Positions 49,063 through 58,663 of a stretch of 64,000 bases of DNA are shown here, piece after piece (the first letter of the stretch is position 1; each line of letters opens with the position of its first letter). Where the stretch lies: positions 31,520 through 95,519 of the forward strand of contig NZ_FQUY01000010.1 in assembly GCF_900129195.1 (NCBI RefSeq), read 5' to 3'. The notes below the pieces were generated by a model, which was given only the letters and a program-made list of their open reading frames with translations, had not been told where the DNA came from and did no database searches. This stretch comes from Desulforamulus putei DSM 12395. Lineage in GTDB: Bacteria; Bacillota; Desulfotomaculia; Desulfotomaculales; Desulfotomaculaceae. The position numbers and the translations under genes were made by a program.

Positions 49063-51765
49063 TTACTTTTGGGCCTGCTTGCTTTGCTTTGGGCGGTTGG
49101 CCTGGGAGGAACTTGCCTTCGGTTGTTTGGGCTGTATTTTGGGTGCGTTATGGTGTTCTAAATAGGAACGGACATATGCCAGTTCTTCTTCCCGGGACTG
49201 CACCAAACCGTCCAGCCTGGCCCGCCACACCGCATCCAGGGCCTTGCGGTACATCGGGCCGGGTTGATAACCCATTTCTCGTATATCTTTCCCATTTACA
49301 GTGGGTTTATTTTTATGCACCGATTCCATCACCATTCGGAAACGGCGGATGGCCGTTTTGTCTTCCAACAATGTCAAGAATAACGGATAGGCTTCCCTGG
49401 GCAGGGTCTGCACAATTTTAGTCAATTCCGAGAGGGGGACTTCCTCGGTGGCAGACAGCCTCTTCAAGGCCACCCGGCCATAGGCGATGGTATCTAAAAC
49501 CTTGTCGGTCTGCCGGCGTCCCAAATTATACCGCCGGCAAATTTGATAGGCCGTTTCCTGGGTGGTCAGGTGTAATATGCCCAGGAAATAGGGCAACCAC
49601 TTTTCAGCAGGTTCAGTCCAGCCCCAGTTGCGCAGAATCATGAGGGCCTGGGGGATTTCACTGATCACATACTGGACTTCCCAGAAGGTGATTTCCGGGA
49701 AAAGATAATCCCATACCCCCAGCTCCGACATACGGTCCAGCATATGCTCCGGATCCGCTTCTTCCAGGATACTTTTCAGTTCTCCCCACATTCGCTCTGT
49801 GCTGAGGCGGGCAAGGATCTTTTCCCTCACTGCCTCCTTAATCAACCGGAGGGTTTGCGGCTCAATGGCCATGTCGTACCTTTGTTCAAAACGTATGGCC
49901 CTTAAGATACGGGTGGGATCCTCAATGAAGCTCAGGTTGTGCAAAACCCGGATGGCGCCGATTTGCAGGTCTTCCCTGCCGTTAAAGTAATCTACCAGTT
50001 CCCCGAACCGGTCGGGGTTTAAGGCCACTGCCATGGCATTGATGGTAAAGTCCCGGCGATAAAGGTCGTGTTTGAGGGAGGACTGCTCCACCTGGGGCAG
50101 GGCGGCAGGATATTCATAATACTCAACCCTGGCGGTCACCACATCCACCCAGTAACCGTCCGGGAAAATAATTTCCGCGGTACCGAATTTCTCATGGGGG
50201 CGCACCCGCCCGCCGATTTCTTTCGCCAGTTCGCCGGCCATCTCAATGCCGTTGCCTTCCACCACCAGGTCTACATCCAGGTTCTCTACCTTGAGCAGCA
50301 CATCCCGCACCAGCCCGCCTACGGCGTAAACCTGGTAGCCCATTTTTTCGGCCACTTCCCCGGCCCTGGTAAGGATATTCATAATGCGGCCGGGCAATAC
50401 CCGCTGTAAATCCGGTTTAATATTGGTGGTTTTGGTGGCCGCTTTATGGGTGTAGGTGGTGGAATAACGCCCTTTAAATCCTTCATGGAGGGTCCGCAGC
50501 ACATCGGTGCGGGAAACAATGCCGATGACCCTGTCTCCCTCCACCACCGGCAGCCTACCGATGTCCTTTTCAATCATTAAGTCCTGAACATCGTTGATAT
50601 TCATATCTTTGTGCACCGTGATCACATTGGCGGTCATATAACCCTTCACCGGAGCATGACCCAGGCCGTGATGGGTTGCTTTTTCCACATCCCGCCGGGA
50701 AATGACGCCCACCAGTTTGCCGTCCTTGATCACCGGTAAACCGGTATGCCCGTACCGCAGCATAATTTTGCCTGCTTCCTCAATGGTTGTCTCAGGGAAG
50801 ACCATCTTGACGGGACTGGACATAATATCTTTCACGGTCAGAGGAGGCCGGATCATTTTACGAATCAGCTCCAGCAGGCGGTCCGCCACTTCATCAACGG
50901 TCTGGCCCTTAATGGTGGCAGAAGCGGCTGCCGGGTGCCCCCCGCCGCCGAATTGCTCCATGATCTCCTTACAGTTGACTTCTTTAAGGGCGCAGCGTCC
51001 CACCAGGTGAACCCGGTCCTCCATCTCCACCACCGCAAAAACAGCATCCGTTCGCTCAATCTCAGACAGTTTATGGGTTAGGAGGGCCAGTCCACCCACA
51101 AATTCATCCACATTGCCGCGGGCAATCAAGACTTTCGTGCCGTTGATTTGATGGTGTTCCGCGGTCACCAGAAGCTTTTTTAACAGCGCCTTTTGATCCT
51201 GGGTCAGCGGGCGGCCTAAAAAATCTGCCACCACAGCCAGGTTGGCGCCCTGTTCCAGCAAAAAGGCTGCCGCCCGGATATCCCTGGGTGTCGTATTGGT
51301 AAAAACCAGGCAGCCGGTATCTTCATAGATTCCCAGCATCATAATGGTTGCTTCCAGGGGCGTAATCTCCAGCCCCCTGGCTCTAATCCGCTCAATCAGA
51401 AGGGTTGTGGCGGCTCCCACGGGCTCCACAACCTCCACTTTCCCGCAAACATCCCCTTCCGCCCGGGGATGATGGTCGTAGATGTGCACCTCCACCTGGG
51501 GCCGGCCAAACAATTCCTTCAGTTTGGAAACCCGCCCCGGGCTTTTGGTGTCCACCATGATGAGACGTTTCACTTTGTCAATATTGATGTCCTTAATGTT
51601 GCGAACATTTTTGAGGGTGTCCTTATGCAGGGCAAGAAATTCTTCGACGTTGCGGGATAATTTGCCGGGAAAAATCAGTTCCGCTCCAGGATAAAGTTTC
51701 TGGGCTGCCACCATGGAGGCCAGGCCGTCCAGGTCTGTGTTGACGTGAGTGGTGATAATCTCCAA
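49063..51765 (-). CDS. DHH phosphoesterase / CBS / CCA-adding nucleotidyltransferase fusion
   Basis: The 900 residues contain four blocks. A DHH-DHHA1 phosphoesterase (residues 1-310) begins EIITTHVNTDLDGLASMVAA, with DHHPRAEGD near 98 and GGGGHPAAASA. Two CBS domains follow (315-440). Then comes a class II nucleotidyltransferase head (YAVGGLVRDVLLKVENLDVD) with the RNA-binding arm (EDPTRILRAIRFEQRYDM). This architecture is known and annotated as tRNA nucleotidyltransferase. TTG 51765 follows AGGGGGTG by 6 bases and begins where the family begins; a GTG three codons earlier lies in the binding site. Confidence 0.93.
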   Translation of the reverse strand: MEIITTHVNTDLDGLASMVAAQKLYPGAELIFPGKLSRNVEEFLALHKDTLKNVRNIKDINIDKVKRLIMVDTKSPGRVSKLKELFGRPQVEVHIYDHHPRAEGDVCGKVEVVEPVGAATTLLIERIRARGLEITPLEATIMMLGIYEDTGCLVFTNTTPRDIRAAAFLLEQGANLAVVADFLGRPLTQDQKALLKKLLVTAEHHQINGTKVLIARGNVDEFVGGLALLTHKLSEIERTDAVFAVVEMEDRVHLVGRCALKEVNCKEIMEQFGGGGHPAAASATIKGQTVDEVADRLLELIRKMIRPPLTVKDIMSSPVKMVFPETTIEEAGKIMLRYGHTGLPVIKDGKLVGVISRRDVEKATHHGLGHAPVKGYMTANVITVHKDMNINDVQDLMIEKDIGRLPVVEGDRVIGIVSRTDVLRTLHEGFKGRYSTTYTHKAATKTTNIKPDLQRVLPGRIMNILTRAGEVAEKMGYQVYAVGGLVRDVLLKVENLDVDLVVEGNGIEMAGELAKEIGGRVRPHEKFGTAEIIFPDGYWVDVVTARVEYYEYPAALPQVEQSSLKHDLYRRDFTINAMAVALNPDRFGELVDYFNGREDLQIGAIRVLHNLSFIEDPTRILRAIRFEQRYDMAIEPQTLRLIKEAVREKILARLSTERMWGELKSILEEADPEHMLDRMSELGVWDYLFPEITFWEVQYVISEIPQALMILRNWGWTEPAEKWLPYFLGILHLTTQETAYQICRRYNLGRRQTDKVLDTIAYGRVALKRLSATEEVPLSELTKIVQTLPREAYPLFLTLLEDKTAIRRFRMVMESVHKNKPTVNGKDIREMGYQPGPMYRKALDAVWRARLDGLVQSREEELAYVRSYLEHHNAPKIQPKQPKASSSQANRPKQSKQAQK

Positions 51766-51866
51766 CCAGTACACCCCCTGAAGAAAATGTTACTTTATGT
51801 AAATACATTCCATTATACACTAAATTTCTCCAGGATTAAAGGTCTGTAACCAAGAGATAACAGAAA

Positions 51867-51884
51867 AGCACCCTTGCGGGTGCC
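51867..51884 (-). terminator. Terminator of lysA
   Basis: AGCACCC and GGGTGCC pair around a TTGC loop just after the lysA stop codon; the minus strand continues TTTTC. Confidence 0.75.
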
Positions 51885-51890
51885 TGTTCC

Positions 51891-53231
51891 TTATCGAGAA
51901 GACGCCAGTTTAACCACGGTGCTGCGCAAACGTTCGGGTATAATATCGTTGCGAATGAGATCTGCATAGTCCTCGCGCCGGACGATTAAATCGGCCCTGC
52001 CGTTATTCACCAGTACCATGGCAGGACGGGGCAATCTGTTGTAATTCATGGACATGGAGTAGTTATAGGCCCCTGTGCTGGATACGGCCAGAATATCTCC
52101 GGGTTGTAATGGCGGCAGTTCAATATCCCAAATTAACATATCTCCGGATTCGCAGCACTTGCCGGCGATGGAGACCTTTTCGGCCGGTTGTTCATTCATC
52201 CGGTTGGCCACGCAGGCTTCATATTTGGACTGGTAAAGGGCCGGGCGGGGGTTATCCCCCATGCCGCCGTCCACGGCAACATATTTTCTGATACCTGGAA
52301 TGTCTTTGATGGCTCCGACGGTATAAAGGGTAATGCCGGCGGGACCGGCAATAGACCTGCCCGGCTCTACGATGACCTTTGGCACAGGCAAATCAAATTC
52401 AGCTGCTATGGCCCTTATGGCACCCATCATGACATCCGCGTACTCCTTAACCGGGCGGGGCTGGTCACCCTGGTAATAGTAAATGCCCAATCCCCCGCCC
52501 ATATTTAATTCTTCCGCCGTATATCCGGTCTCTTGGTAAACATGGTTCACAAAGGTCATCATGACCTCCGCCGCATGGGCATAGGACTGCAACTCGAAGA
52601 TCTGGGAACCAATGTGACAGTGGAAACCCTTTAGTTGAACATTGGGCAGTTCCAGGGCACGTTTAACCCCGGTCATGGCCATGCCGTTTTCAATGGCCAG
52701 GCCAAACTTGGAATCAATTTGGCCGGTTTTGATGTACTCGTGGGTATGGGCTTCCACACCGGGACTCAGGCGAAGCATGATCTTTGCCTTTACTCCCAGT
52801 TCCCCGGCAACGGCATTGAGCATTTCCAGTTCGTACCGGTTATCCACCACGATACGGCCAACCTTATATTCCAGGGCCATACGCAGTTCCTCCGGCGACT
52901 TGTTGTTGCCGTGGAAATAAACGCGCTCCATGGGGAAGCGGGCTCTGGCCGCCGTATACAATTCGCCGCCGGATACCACATCCAGGCCCAGTCCTTCCTG
53001 CTCAACAATGGTACAAACGGCCAGATTGGTTAAGGTTTTGCTGGCATAAATGACTTCCGCACCGTATGCTTCGGTAAAGGCCCGGTAATAGGCGCGGCAG
53101 TTCTGCCTGAACATGGCTTCGTCCATTACATAAAGGGGGGTGCCAAACTCCCTGGCCAGATCCACAGTGTCACAACCGCCGATTTCCAGGTGGTTCTTAT
53201 CATTAACACGCATAGTTCCCTGTAGTCTCAT
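51891..53231 (-). CDS. lysA: Diaminopimelate decarboxylase
   Basis: The 446-residue PLP enzyme makes lysine from meso-diaminopimelate. The PLP lysine is in VIYASKTLTNLAV; HCHIGSQIFELQSYAHA and NMGGGLGIYYYQGDQPRP are the other landmarks, with the C-terminal CESGDMLIWD cysteine of the active site. ATG 53231 has GGAGGAG 6 bases upstream. It is a single gene with a good promoter 165 bases upstream and a terminator; no lysine riboswitch was recognised in the 160-base leader. Confidence 0.95.
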   Translation of the reverse strand: MRLQGTMRVNDKNHLEIGGCDTVDLAREFGTPLYVMDEAMFRQNCRAYYRAFTEAYGAEVIYASKTLTNLAVCTIVEQEGLGLDVVSGGELYTAARARFPMERVYFHGNNKSPEELRMALEYKVGRIVVDNRYELEMLNAVAGELGVKAKIMLRLSPGVEAHTHEYIKTGQIDSKFGLAIENGMAMTGVKRALELPNVQLKGFHCHIGSQIFELQSYAHAAEVMMTFVNHVYQETGYTAEELNMGGGLGIYYYQGDQPRPVKEYADVMMGAIRAIAAEFDLPVPKVIVEPGRSIAGPAGITLYTVGAIKDIPGIRKYVAVDGGMGDNPRPALYQSKYEACVANRMNEQPAEKVSIAGKCCESGDMLIWDIELPPLQPGDILAVSSTGAYNYSMSMNYNRLPRPAMVLVNNGRADLIVRREDYADLIRNDIIPERLRSTVVKLASSR

Positions 53232-53396
53232 GTGCTTCTCCTCCCAAACTATACTACGCCAATGGTGGTTAAAATTGTCACTGCATGACTATGCCACATT
53301 GTGGTAAAAAGCCTAATAATATTGAACGGCCACAAGGGTTACTTGGGCCGCCATACATAAAATACGTGTGAGATGAGGTCTTTCGGCATTGTGTAA

Positions 53397-53426
53397 ATTA
53401 TAGCATGGGCAAAAAAACAGGGTCAA
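53397..53426 (-). promoter_or_regulatory. Promoter of lysA
   Basis: On the minus strand TTGACC (53421-53426) and TATAAT (53397-53402) are 18 bases apart. The leader from here to the ATG is about 160 bases. The 272-base gap from 53232 to 53503 otherwise holds only the terminator at 53471-53500. Confidence 0.8.
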
Positions 53427-53470
53427 GTTTCTATGCTTTATAATGCTGTATACTTGCTGGAATCCAAAAA

Positions 53471-53500
53471 TTCCCTGCCGCCTCACAGGCGGGCAGGGAA
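53471..53500 (-). terminator. Terminator of the 55-residue gene
   Basis: TTCCCTGCC and GGCAGGGAA form a 9-pair stem with an inner GCCT/AGGC stem; the minus strand ends in TTTTTGG. It begins 4 bases after the stop codon. Confidence 0.85.
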
Positions 53501-53503
53501 CTT

Positions 53504-53671
53504 TTAACAGGACTTTTCAGTTTCCTCAATGTTTTGCTGGCTTTTTCTATGATTACGCTTTTTAGCGGCCTTGGTACCCGGAGCAATCTCGCCCGGCTTC
53601 CCGTATTTTGCCCAGATCTCTTTTAGTTCTTCGGGAGTCAATATATAATCGTAAACCCTGTTTTCGGTCAT
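53504..53671 (-). CDS. Small basic hypothetical protein, 55 residues
   Basis: A frame from ATG 53671 to TAA 53504, with GGGAGGGG about 10 bases upstream and a terminator right after. It encodes a soluble peptide with an acidic helix first (DYILTPEELKEIWAKYGKPG) and a basic end (TKAAKKRNHRKSQQN). I know no family, but the signals on both sides make it a convincing small gene that a length cut-off would miss. Confidence 0.65.
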   Translation of the reverse strand: MTENRVYDYILTPEELKEIWAKYGKPGEIAPGTKAAKKRNHRKSQQNIEETEKSC

Positions 53672-53756
53672 ATGAAGAACACCCCTCCCACAAAAGACAT
53701 ATTAACTAACCAGACAATTTATTATATACAATAAATGATTTTGCTTCAACTGGTAA

Positions 53757-54059
53757 TTATTGGATGTCTTCCCTTAAGTCTGCTGCCGGAGGGTGTCTAC
53801 TTGCTTTAGATGCAGGGTTCAAGCCGCAGCTACCGCTGTTTAAATAAAGTATCCACCGTTTTGCCTGGTGGACCCTTTTTTCCAAGTCCTGTACCATGGG
53901 TAACAACTGCTGGTTGGTATAAATCCCCTGGGGTTGGTGTCGAAAAACATCCCGCAGGATCTTTTCAATTTGTTCCGGGCTATAACCTAAAGCCTGCATA
54001 GATAGCATGGCCCTTTCAATTCTCCATAACAATTCCCTTCGGTCCGCTACCATTGCCAT
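53757..54059 (-). CDS. Small hypothetical helical protein
   Basis: The 100-residue protein is mainly helical (RRELLWRIERAMLSMQALGY; PEQIEKILRDVFRHQ) with a disordered C-terminal third rich in Ser, Ala and Pro. A ribosome binding site of middling quality (AAGGGTAGGT) precedes ATG 54059; the Met at codon 3 is an alternative. There are no recognisable motifs and no operon partner. Confidence 0.5.
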   Translation of the reverse strand: MAMVADRRELLWRIERAMLSMQALGYSPEQIEKILRDVFRHQPQGIYTNQQLLPMVQDLEKRVHQAKRWILYLNSGSCGLNPASKASRHPPAADLREDIQ

Positions 54060-54193
54060 GACCTACCCTTCTCTGTTGAAGGCAAACAGAACCACTTCAA
54101 TGATTATATTATACATGTTTTTCGCTGGTAATTAAACAGTTTTATTAAAGTAGAGACAAATTTGGTTCTATTCAGGCCATGGCAGGGAGGGCC

Positions 54194-56356
54194 TTACTGT
54201 TTCTCTTTCATGGTCAGGGAGACTCTTCCCCTTTCAACGTCCACTGCAAGAACCCTTACGTTCACCACATCCCCCACTGAAACGATATCCAGCGGGTGAC
54301 GAAAACGGCGGTCACTGAGTTCGGAACGATGCACCAGCCCGTCGTTTTTCAACCCTACATCCACAAAAACTCCGAAGTCCACCACATTTCGTACAGTTCC
54401 CTTTAATTCCATACCGGGCTGCAGGTCTTCAATTTTCAGGATGTCACTGCGGAACAGGGGGCCCGGTAAATCTTCCCGGGGGTCTCTGCCAGGGCGCAAC
54501 AGCCCGTCAATAATATCCCGCAGGGTTGGCACGCCGGTATCCAACCGGGCAGCCATTTTTTCCAGGTCCACCTGTTTCAGTTTGGTTTTCATTTCCGCAC
54601 TGCCAATGTCGCACTGGGCACAACCAATTTCCTCTAACAGCTTTTTCACCACAGGATAGGATTCCGGGTGGATACCGGTTTTATCAAGGGGGTTACGGCC
54701 GTCCAGTATGCGTAAAAAGCCAACACTTTGTTCAAAGGCTTTTGGTCCCAATCTGGGTACTTTTTTCAGTTGGGTCCGTTCAGAAAATTTACCGTTTTCC
54801 TCCCGGTATTTGACGATGTTCTGCGCCACCGCAGTATTAATGCCGGACACGTAGGATAGGAGGGAGACAGAGGCCGTATTTAAATCCACCCCCACCATAT
54901 TCACCACTGATTCAACCACTCCCTTGAGGCTTTCCTCCAGCCTCTTGGGAGCCACATCGTGCTGGTATTGACCCACGCCGATGGACCGGGGTTCAATTTT
55001 AACCAGCTCCGCCAGGGGATCCTGCAGTCTCCGGGCAATGGAAACGGCGCTGCGCTGGGCCACATCCAGACCGGGAAATTCCCTGGCGGCCAGTTCCGAG
55101 GCCGAATAGACGCTGGCACCGGCCTCATTGACAATGATATAGCGGACTTTTGGCCAGCCCTGTTCTTGTATCAGGTCCGCCACAAACTGTTCGGTTTCTC
55201 TGGAAGCCGTCCCGTTGCCGATGGCAATAATATCAATCCCGTATTGGTTAACCACACGGTTAATTTCCACCTTTGACTCCTCCACCTTATTTTGTGGAGG
55301 AGTGGGATAAATTACGCCAACTTCCAGCAGTTTGCCGGTGGCATCAACAACCGCCCACTTGCAGCCGGTGCGGTAGGCGGGGTCTATCCCCAGAACATTT
55401 TTGCCCTTGACCGGGGGTTGTAAAAGCAACTGCCGCAGGTTTTTGGAAAATACGTTGATGGCCTGTTCCTCTGCCACTTCGGTGAGCCGGCTGCGGATGT
55501 CCCGCTCCACCGCAGGGGCCAACAACCTCCGGTAACCGTCCCGCACCGCCTCTTGCAGAATGTCCACAGCGCCGGATTGGGCTGGCGCCCAGCGGCGGTT
55601 CATTTTATCTAAAACCGCTTCCTCGGCAACTTCTATTTTTACCTTGAGAATTTCTTCCTTCTCACCCCGGTTAATGGCCAGAACCCGGTGGGGCGGCACC
55701 TGTTTCACCGGCTCCCGGTGCTCGTAGTACATCCGGTAAACCCCCCGCTGGTCCGCTTCCTGGTTTTTCACCTGGCAGACCAGTTCGCCCCGCTGGAAGG
55801 TAAAGTCCCGCACCCAGCCACGGGTTTCCGGGTCATCGGCAACCATTTCCGCAATGATGTCCATGGCTCCCTGCAGTGCATCCTCCGGTGTGGCAACGCC
55901 TGCTTCGGGATTGACAAACCCGGCAGCCTGCTGCAGCGGGTTGGCACCGGCAGGAGCTTGCCACAGCCACCGGGCCAGGGGTTCCAACCCCCGCTCCCGG
56001 GCCACACCGGCACGGGTTTTTCGCTTGGGCCGGTAGGGCTGATACAGGTCTTCCACCGCTGTAACGGTGGCGGCCGCTAAAATTTTCTCCCTCAGTTCCT
56101 CTGTCAACTTGCCCTGCTCTGCAATGGAATGAATCACTTCCTCCTTGCGCTTTACAAGATTGCGCAGGGATGTCAACCTCTCGGAGATCTTCCTGATTTG
56201 CACCTCATCCAACTCGCCGGTCATCTCTTTCCGGTAGCGGGCAATAAAGGGAATGGTGTTCCCGTCATCCAGCAGCTTGGCAGTCTGCTCCACCTGTTTT
56301 TCTCTAATATCCAGTTCACTGGCAATTTGCCGGTACAGATTTATTTCATCGCGCAT
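54194..56356 (-). CDS. tex: Tex-type RNA-binding transcription accessory protein
   Basis: The 720-residue protein follows Tex order: an N-terminal helical part (LDDGNTIPFIARYRKEMTGE), a YqgF/RNase H-like domain (VLGIDPAYRTGCKWAVVDAT), helix-hairpin-helix repeats (DLNTASVSLLSYVSGINTAVA; EQSVGFLRI) and a C-terminal S1 domain (LKGTVRNVVDFGVFVDVGL). Tex binds nucleic acid; its exact role is unsettled. ATG 56356 is preferred to the TTG just before it because AGGAG is then 9 bases away. Confidence 0.95.
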   Translation of the reverse strand: MRDEINLYRQIASELDIREKQVEQTAKLLDDGNTIPFIARYRKEMTGELDEVQIRKISERLTSLRNLVKRKEEVIHSIAEQGKLTEELREKILAAATVTAVEDLYQPYRPKRKTRAGVARERGLEPLARWLWQAPAGANPLQQAAGFVNPEAGVATPEDALQGAMDIIAEMVADDPETRGWVRDFTFQRGELVCQVKNQEADQRGVYRMYYEHREPVKQVPPHRVLAINRGEKEEILKVKIEVAEEAVLDKMNRRWAPAQSGAVDILQEAVRDGYRRLLAPAVERDIRSRLTEVAEEQAINVFSKNLRQLLLQPPVKGKNVLGIDPAYRTGCKWAVVDATGKLLEVGVIYPTPPQNKVEESKVEINRVVNQYGIDIIAIGNGTASRETEQFVADLIQEQGWPKVRYIIVNEAGASVYSASELAAREFPGLDVAQRSAVSIARRLQDPLAELVKIEPRSIGVGQYQHDVAPKRLEESLKGVVESVVNMVGVDLNTASVSLLSYVSGINTAVAQNIVKYREENGKFSERTQLKKVPRLGPKAFEQSVGFLRILDGRNPLDKTGIHPESYPVVKKLLEEIGCAQCDIGSAEMKTKLKQVDLEKMAARLDTGVPTLRDIIDGLLRPGRDPREDLPGPLFRSDILKIEDLQPGMELKGTVRNVVDFGVFVDVGLKNDGLVHRSELSDRRFRHPLDIVSVGDVVNVRVLAVDVERGRVSLTMKEKQ

Positions 56357-56549
56357 CAAGCAATTCTCCTAACTTCATTTAAATTAAATTGATTTGCCCT
56401 ATGACTTTTCGACGCTGACCGGTTCTCTTCCTCCAAACGGTACCAAAATGAAAATCCTTCCATATTATGTATCATCATATGCCGCCGCACCAGCCGGGAA
56501 TGTTTGGGCCGTACCAATTCACTCCGTAAGGGGCGCCCTGGAGATACTA

Positions 56550-56573
56550 AATGCCCGTTCTTCAACGGGCATT
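56550..56573 (-). terminator. Terminator of the dehydratase-activase cassette
   Basis: AATGCCCGTT and AACGGGCATT form a perfect 10-pair stem with a 4-base loop, 16 bases beyond the stop codon at 56589. The T run on the minus strand is short. Confidence 0.7.
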
Positions 56574-56588
56574 TTCACTTCAATATGG

Positions 56589-57563
56589 TTAACTGCAATT
56601 GCCGGCGGCCAGGGCGTTGGACCACTTGCCGCAGCGGTCGCCCCAGCGGGCGATGACCCGGCCCGCCTCGGCCATTTCGATCACTTCACACAGGTTGGGG
56701 CAGCCGTCACATTCAAAGCTGCCGGCCTTATATTCCAGATCCGCCACGCCAAAGCCTTTGAACCGGGTGGGCACACCCCTGGACACGGCGTCCCTGGCCA
56801 AAAGGGCTGCCCCTACCGCTCCCATCACGTTGAAGTATTTGGGGACATGGACCTCCATGCCGATGGCCCTCTCAAAGGCTCGGCGCATGCCGGCGTTAGC
56901 GGCTACGCCTCCCTGGAACACCACCGGACCGAGAATTTCTTTGCCTTTTCCCACGTTGTTCAGGTAATTGCGTACCAGGGCTTCGCACAATCCCGCCAAA
57001 ATATCCTCCAGGTTAAAGCCCATTTGCTGTTTATGGATCATATCGGATTCCGCAAAAACCGCACAGCGCCCGGCAATCCGCACCGGGGTTTTACCCCTTA
57101 GGGCAATGTCCCCGAACTCTTCAATGGCAATATTCAGCCGGCTGGCCTGCTGGTCGAGAAAACTTCCCGTGCCCGCTGCACAAACGGTGTTCATGGCAAA
57201 GTCAGTTACTACGCCGTTGCGCAGGATGATAATCTTGCTGTCCTGCCCCCCGATTTCCAAGACCGTCTGTACACCCGGTACCAGGTGGGAAGCCGCTACG
57301 GCATGGGCGGTAATCTCATTTTTTATGGCATCCGCCCCCACTACAATACCTGTCAGTTGCCGCCCGCTGCCGGTTGTCCCTACTCCCCTGACCACCGTAT
57401 GGGGGGGTAGTTTTTCACTGATCTGCTTCAAGCCCCGCTGCACCGCTACCACCGGTTGACCGTTGGTACGCAGGTACAAACTTTCTAAAACATTGGTGTC
57501 TTCATCCATAAAGACAATATTGGTACTTACAGAACCTACATCAATGCCAAGGTAACCTTTCAC
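56589..57563 (-). CDS. 2-hydroxyacyl-CoA dehydratase activase-type ATPase (HgdC/BadF family)
   Basis: The 324-residue ASKHA ATPase has LGIDVGSVSTNIVFMD at the N-terminus, EIGGQDSKIIIL, and the two cysteines expected to hold the shared [4Fe-4S] cluster of the homodimer (NTVCAAGTGSFLDQQA and AGRCAVFAESDMIHKQQMG). Such activators use ATP to push one electron into dehydratases. An extra C-terminal part has a cysteine trio (CDGCPNLC). The stop of the upstream gene overlaps its start by 4 bases. No dehydratase subunit is near. Confidence 0.93.
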   Translation of the reverse strand: MKGYLGIDVGSVSTNIVFMDEDTNVLESLYLRTNGQPVVAVQRGLKQISEKLPPHTVVRGVGTTGSGRQLTGIVVGADAIKNEITAHAVAASHLVPGVQTVLEIGGQDSKIIILRNGVVTDFAMNTVCAAGTGSFLDQQASRLNIAIEEFGDIALRGKTPVRIAGRCAVFAESDMIHKQQMGFNLEDILAGLCEALVRNYLNNVGKGKEILGPVVFQGGVAANAGMRRAFERAIGMEVHVPKYFNVMGAVGAALLARDAVSRGVPTRFKGFGVADLEYKAGSFECDGCPNLCEVIEMAEAGRVIARWGDRCGKWSNALAAGNCS

Positions 57564-58663
57564 CAGGAAGCTAATACCTCCTTTTGTTCTTTCCTTTTGT
57601 GCAGCAAATCAATAAAGGCCTCCAGCCGGGTGATCATGCCGGCTTCGCCGGAATGCTCGTCCATAATGAGAGTCATCACCGGCAGACCGGTATCCCCGCT
57701 GACCTTGGGCAAAATACTCTGGGCCACAATTTCCGGCATACAGGTAAAGGGCAACACTTGAATGGCCCCGTCAAAGCCCTGCCGGGCATACCATACGGCA
57801 GCGCCTACGGTTTCCTCGCCATGCCCTCCCACAAAATGGCACAAATAGGGCGAGGCCACTTTTTTGAACCTTTCGCTGCTGGGCACATTTTTCACCAGGC
57901 CCATAAACAGGTGGTCGTTAATCCACTGGCTGAGCATCATGGAGCGCTCCACCTCAACACCTAGATAACCCAGGTGCCGCTCAATATTCACATTGGAAAA
58001 GGGCTCCAGTAGGGTATAGATTTCGCCCACCAAGGCCACCTTGAGGACCGGCCGGGACATGTCCGCCGGAACCGCCTCCATAATTTCCCTGGCCCGGTTC
58101 AGGGCAAAAGGAATTTCCTCCGGTTTCTTTGCCCGTTCAATCTCATCCACCGCTTCCTGCAAGGCCCTGTCGGTGGCGCCACGGACCAGTTCCCTGGGTC
58201 GTATTTGAAAGGACATCTGTTCCACTTCGTCCACCGCCCTAGCCTTCAAATAACCAAAGCGCAGGGCTTTGATCACCTTGATCCAGGGACGGTTGCCGGT
58301 GATTTTCCGGATGCGTCCCAGCAGTTCCCCGATATGTTTTTCCGGGGGCTCCAATACCACCAGATTGTAATGAATGTTTAAATCTTTTAATATTTCATTC
58401 TCCACATAGGCATAATAGCCAAAGCGGCAGGGGCCGCAGCCACCGGCCATCATGATGGTGTCGGCCCCCAGTTCCCGGGCCTCGATAAAATTGCCGATAT
58501 TTAACTTCAGGGGCAGGCAGGCAAATTCAGGGGAATGCTTCATTCCCAGATCCAGCGTCCGCTTACTGCAGGGCGGCGGCACCACAACCTCGATATCCAG
58601 GTATTCCAGCATCCCCTTCAGGGACACATACATGTAGCCCATGTGTGGGAAGGTTACCTTCAT
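57560..58663 (-). CDS. Activase-related protein (DUF2229-like), component 2
   Basis: The 367-residue protein has conserved cysteine segments (PPCSKRTLDLGMKHSPEFACLPLKL and GGCGPCRFGYYAYVENEI) and ends with DEHSGEAGMITRLEAFIDLL, which is shared with the gene at 58660. These are the pieces that in other Clostridia form the middle and end of large multi-domain activase-related proteins. The cysteines probably bind an iron-sulfur cluster (inference). It overlaps both neighbours by 4 bases. Confidence 0.85.
   Translation of the reverse strand: MKVTFPHMGYMYVSLKGMLEYLDIEVVVPPPCSKRTLDLGMKHSPEFACLPLKLNIGNFIEARELGADTIMMAGGCGPCRFGYYAYVENEILKDLNIHYNLVVLEPPEKHIGELLGRIRKITGNRPWIKVIKALRFGYLKARAVDEVEQMSFQIRPRELVRGATDRALQEAVDEIERAKKPEEIPFALNRAREIMEAVPADMSRPVLKVALVGEIYTLLEPFSNVNIERHLGYLGVEVERSMMLSQWINDHLFMGLVKNVPSSERFKKVASPYLCHFVGGHGEETVGAAVWYARQGFDGAIQVLPFTCMPEIVAQSILPKVSGDTGLPVMTLIMDEHSGEAGMITRLEAFIDLLHKRKEQKEVLASW

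Noticed and set aside
53232..53400. Lysine riboswitch before lysA
   Set aside because: The leader is about 160 bases long but lacks the conserved lysine-riboswitch core sequences that I would expect; only a promoter was supported.
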